Assembly (NCBI GenBank): GCA_934351765.1
Contig: CAKRJM010000133.1
Location: forward strand, 1 to 6,000
Direction: 5' to 3'
DNA: 6,000 bases
Source: an uncultured Lachnospiraceae bacterium
GTDB taxonomy: Bacteria; Bacillota; Clostridia; Lachnospirales; Lachnospiraceae
Under the pieces are notes generated by a model that did not search any database, was not told the origin of the DNA, and saw only the letters and a list, made by a program, of their open reading frames with translations. Positions 5,056 through 6,000 of the stretch are shown here, piece by piece. The first letter of the stretch is position 1. Every line of letters starts with the position of its first letter. The translations under genes were made by a program, and so were the position numbers.

Positions 5056-5856
5056 TCAGCCTACGCGCTGTATTTCGCTTTTCGTACAGATCATGGTTTT
5101 ATACATGGTTCCGTATTTGGAAAAGCTGACCGGTTTGATGGACAGAGACGTGAGGGCGTTTGCCAGCCACAGAGGAGCGGCCCCGGTGATTTTTACTTCC
5201 ATGAGGAAGGTATCCGGCGGAAGAAGAGACACCGGGGAAGAAACGTCCTGCTTGCGACAGAAATCAGAAGCGCTGGAGCTGGATTCTGTGTCTGCCTGTA
5301 TGAAACCGGTTTGTTGGCAGCTTCTTAAATCACCGGCAAGGATTTCGGAATCAAAGGTGATCCGAAAGTCCGGATCCTCTTTCCCGAACCAGGCCGTCCT
5401 CCGGTAGGAAATGGAAGCCGCCGGAGTTAGTTTCTGACAGGTTTGGATCCAGGAGATCTCTTCCAGCACCTGACGGTTCAGAAACTGTTCCGTGTTCGGA
5501 AGCTTATGCATCTCCATGAACCGATCTGCTTCCTGCCAGGAAAGGGAGGCCCGCCGCTTGGAAACGATCCCGCCTACCTTCTTTTTAAGCTCCAAAAATA
5601 CAGGAATATTCGCAGCCGACATGGGTTGATAGCTCCGAAGACGGAGCTTTTCTTTATAATAAGGCTTTTGCAGAGAAGCACGGATCAGCCGGTAATCATC
5701 GGTATCATAATAGATGTTATAGATTTCATAAAACGCACCGTCCGGGCAAAACGGGTCATGCTCCATGTATTGCTCCAGAAGCGGCAGAAGCGCCTCATAC
5801 TGGCCGGTCTGGAGCTGATATTTCTTTTCCAGACGCTTGAACGTTTGAATGCTCAT
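5056..5856 (-). CDS. VTC-domain protein, polyphosphate polymerase-like
   Basis: A 266-residue protein spanning one VTC domain, the tunnel-shaped catalytic fold that in yeast Vtc4 makes polyphosphate from ATP. Charged residues expected to line the tunnel are present in order: R8/E10/K12 (FKRLEKKY), IYNIYYDTDDY (45-55), YYKEKLRLRSY (66-76), FLELKKK (87-93), SKRR (99-102), FRITFD (164-169), LMEVK (218-222) and SFSKYG (244-249). A serine-rich stretch of about 45 residues (172-216) separates FRITFD from LMEVK and looks longer than needed. No membrane segment; the DUF4956 partner just downstream may provide membrane attachment. I chose ATG 5856 because AAAGGAGG lies 8 nt before it and a TATACT box further up; a longer frame to 5973 would run through the hairpin at the window edge. 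Family call sure; the activity is inferred. Confidence 0.88.
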   Translation of the reverse strand: MSIQTFKRLEKKYQLQTGQYEALLPLLEQYMEHDPFCPDGAFYEIYNIYYDTDDYRLIRASLQKPYYKEKLRLRSYQPMSAANIPVFLELKKKVGGIVSKRRASLSWQEADRFMEMHKLPNTEQFLNRQVLEEISWIQTCQKLTPAASISYRRTAWFGKEDPDFRITFDSEILAGDLRSCQQTGFIQADTESSSSASDFCRKQDVSSPVSLLPPDTFLMEVKITGAAPLWLANALTSLSIKPVSFSKYGTMYKTMICTKSEIQRVG

Positions 5857-5864
5857 AAGCAGTT

Positions 5865-5872
5865 CCTCCTTT
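5865..5872 (-). promoter_or_regulatory. Ribosome binding site of the VTC gene
   Basis: AAAGGAGG on the minus strand, 8 nt before ATG 5856, is close to the ideal site and decides the start against the longer open frame. Confidence 0.85.
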
Positions 5873-5883
5873 GCTATGAGGGC

Positions 5884-5889
5884 AGTATA
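5884..5889 (-). promoter_or_regulatory. Probable -10 box of the VTC-DUF4956 operon
   Basis: TATACT on the minus strand would start transcription near 5877, about 20 nt before the VTC start codon. No good -35 box is found at 16-18 bp, so it may need an activator or be chance. Confidence 0.4.
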
Positions 5890-5950
5890 CAGCAGAAACC
5901 TTAAATTGCTCTGAAACAGAAAGTGGATTTGTGACGGACTCGGTTTCCGG

Positions 5951-6000
5951 GGGCAGGCCTGCAGGAGGCACATATTAGAGTTGCCTCTGCAGGCCTGCCT
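5951..6000. repeat. Long inverted repeat / strong hairpin at window edge
   Basis: The arms 5952-5970 and 5982-5999 pair over 18 bp with one bulged base and an 11-nt loop; 5951 and 6000 can add a G-U pair. Each arm contains the palindrome GCAGGCCTGC. On the minus strand no U-run follows, so it is not a plain intrinsic terminator for a gene to the right; on the plus strand the following bases are outside the window. It could be a terminator, a repetitive palindromic element, or a leader structure if transcription of the operon begins further up. Confidence 0.7.

Noticed and set aside
5443..5904. Plus-strand open frame opposite the VTC gene
   Set aside because: The VTC domain on the minus strand is unmistakable; the plus-strand frame is its shadow.
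5857..5973. Longer N terminus for the VTC protein
   Set aside because: The added residues do not look like a domain, the frame runs through the hairpin, and a near-ideal ribosome binding site precedes ATG 5856.

Overview
The window reads as chromosome of a Gram-positive anaerobe of the class Clostridia, most likely a gut Lachnospiraceae-type genome. The grounds are strong AGGAGG-type ribosome binding sites, consensus sigma-A promoters, a tRNA gene without encoded CCA, a Hol44-like holin, and genes common in that group (DUF4956 with a VTC-domain protein, a CFI-box protein, a membrane-anchored NADase-type glycan-binding-like protein). This is inference from gene content; no marker gene is present.

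Left part (1-756): the 3' part of a phage ORF6N-domain gene, open at the window edge, then about 310 bp without a gene. That gap is rich in repeats: a hairpin after the ORF6N gene, an exact 18-bp direct repeat plus a third partial copy, an AAAATAC motif repeated every 20 bp, and a long terminator-like inverted repeat. It abuts the 3' end of a tRNA-Val(CAC) gene (757-830, minus strand) that has its own sigma-A promoter on the right. I infer that the left part is the end of a prophage or other integrated element inserted at the 3' end of the tRNA gene, and that the repeats are recombinase and accessory-factor binding sites. The other end of the element and its integrase lie outside the window.

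Middle (868-2143): a two-gene lysis cassette, a holin overlapping by 8 bp an Amidase_3 endolysin with a C-terminal SH3-like domain. It lies on the chromosomal (5') side of the tRNA gene with no other phage genes beside it, so it may be a remnant or a domesticated cassette.

Right part (2140-6000): a minus-strand gene for a membrane-anchored protein with an extracytoplasmic discoidin-like (NADase-type glycan-binding) domain, whose stop codon overlaps that of the endolysin. Divergent from it is a plus-strand gene for a protein with an N-terminal zinc ribbon and a CFI-box; the 245-bp region between them holds promoters and an operator-like palindrome. A minus-strand two-gene operon follows: a VTC-domain (polyphosphate polymerase-like) protein and then a DUF4956 membrane protein, 66 bp apart. 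A near-perfect 18-bp stem hairpin lies upstream of that operon at the window edge.

The least explained parts are the repeat-rich putative attachment region (540-756), the orphan holin-endolysin pair, and the divergent zinc-ribbon/CFI-box and glycan-binding-like gene pair.
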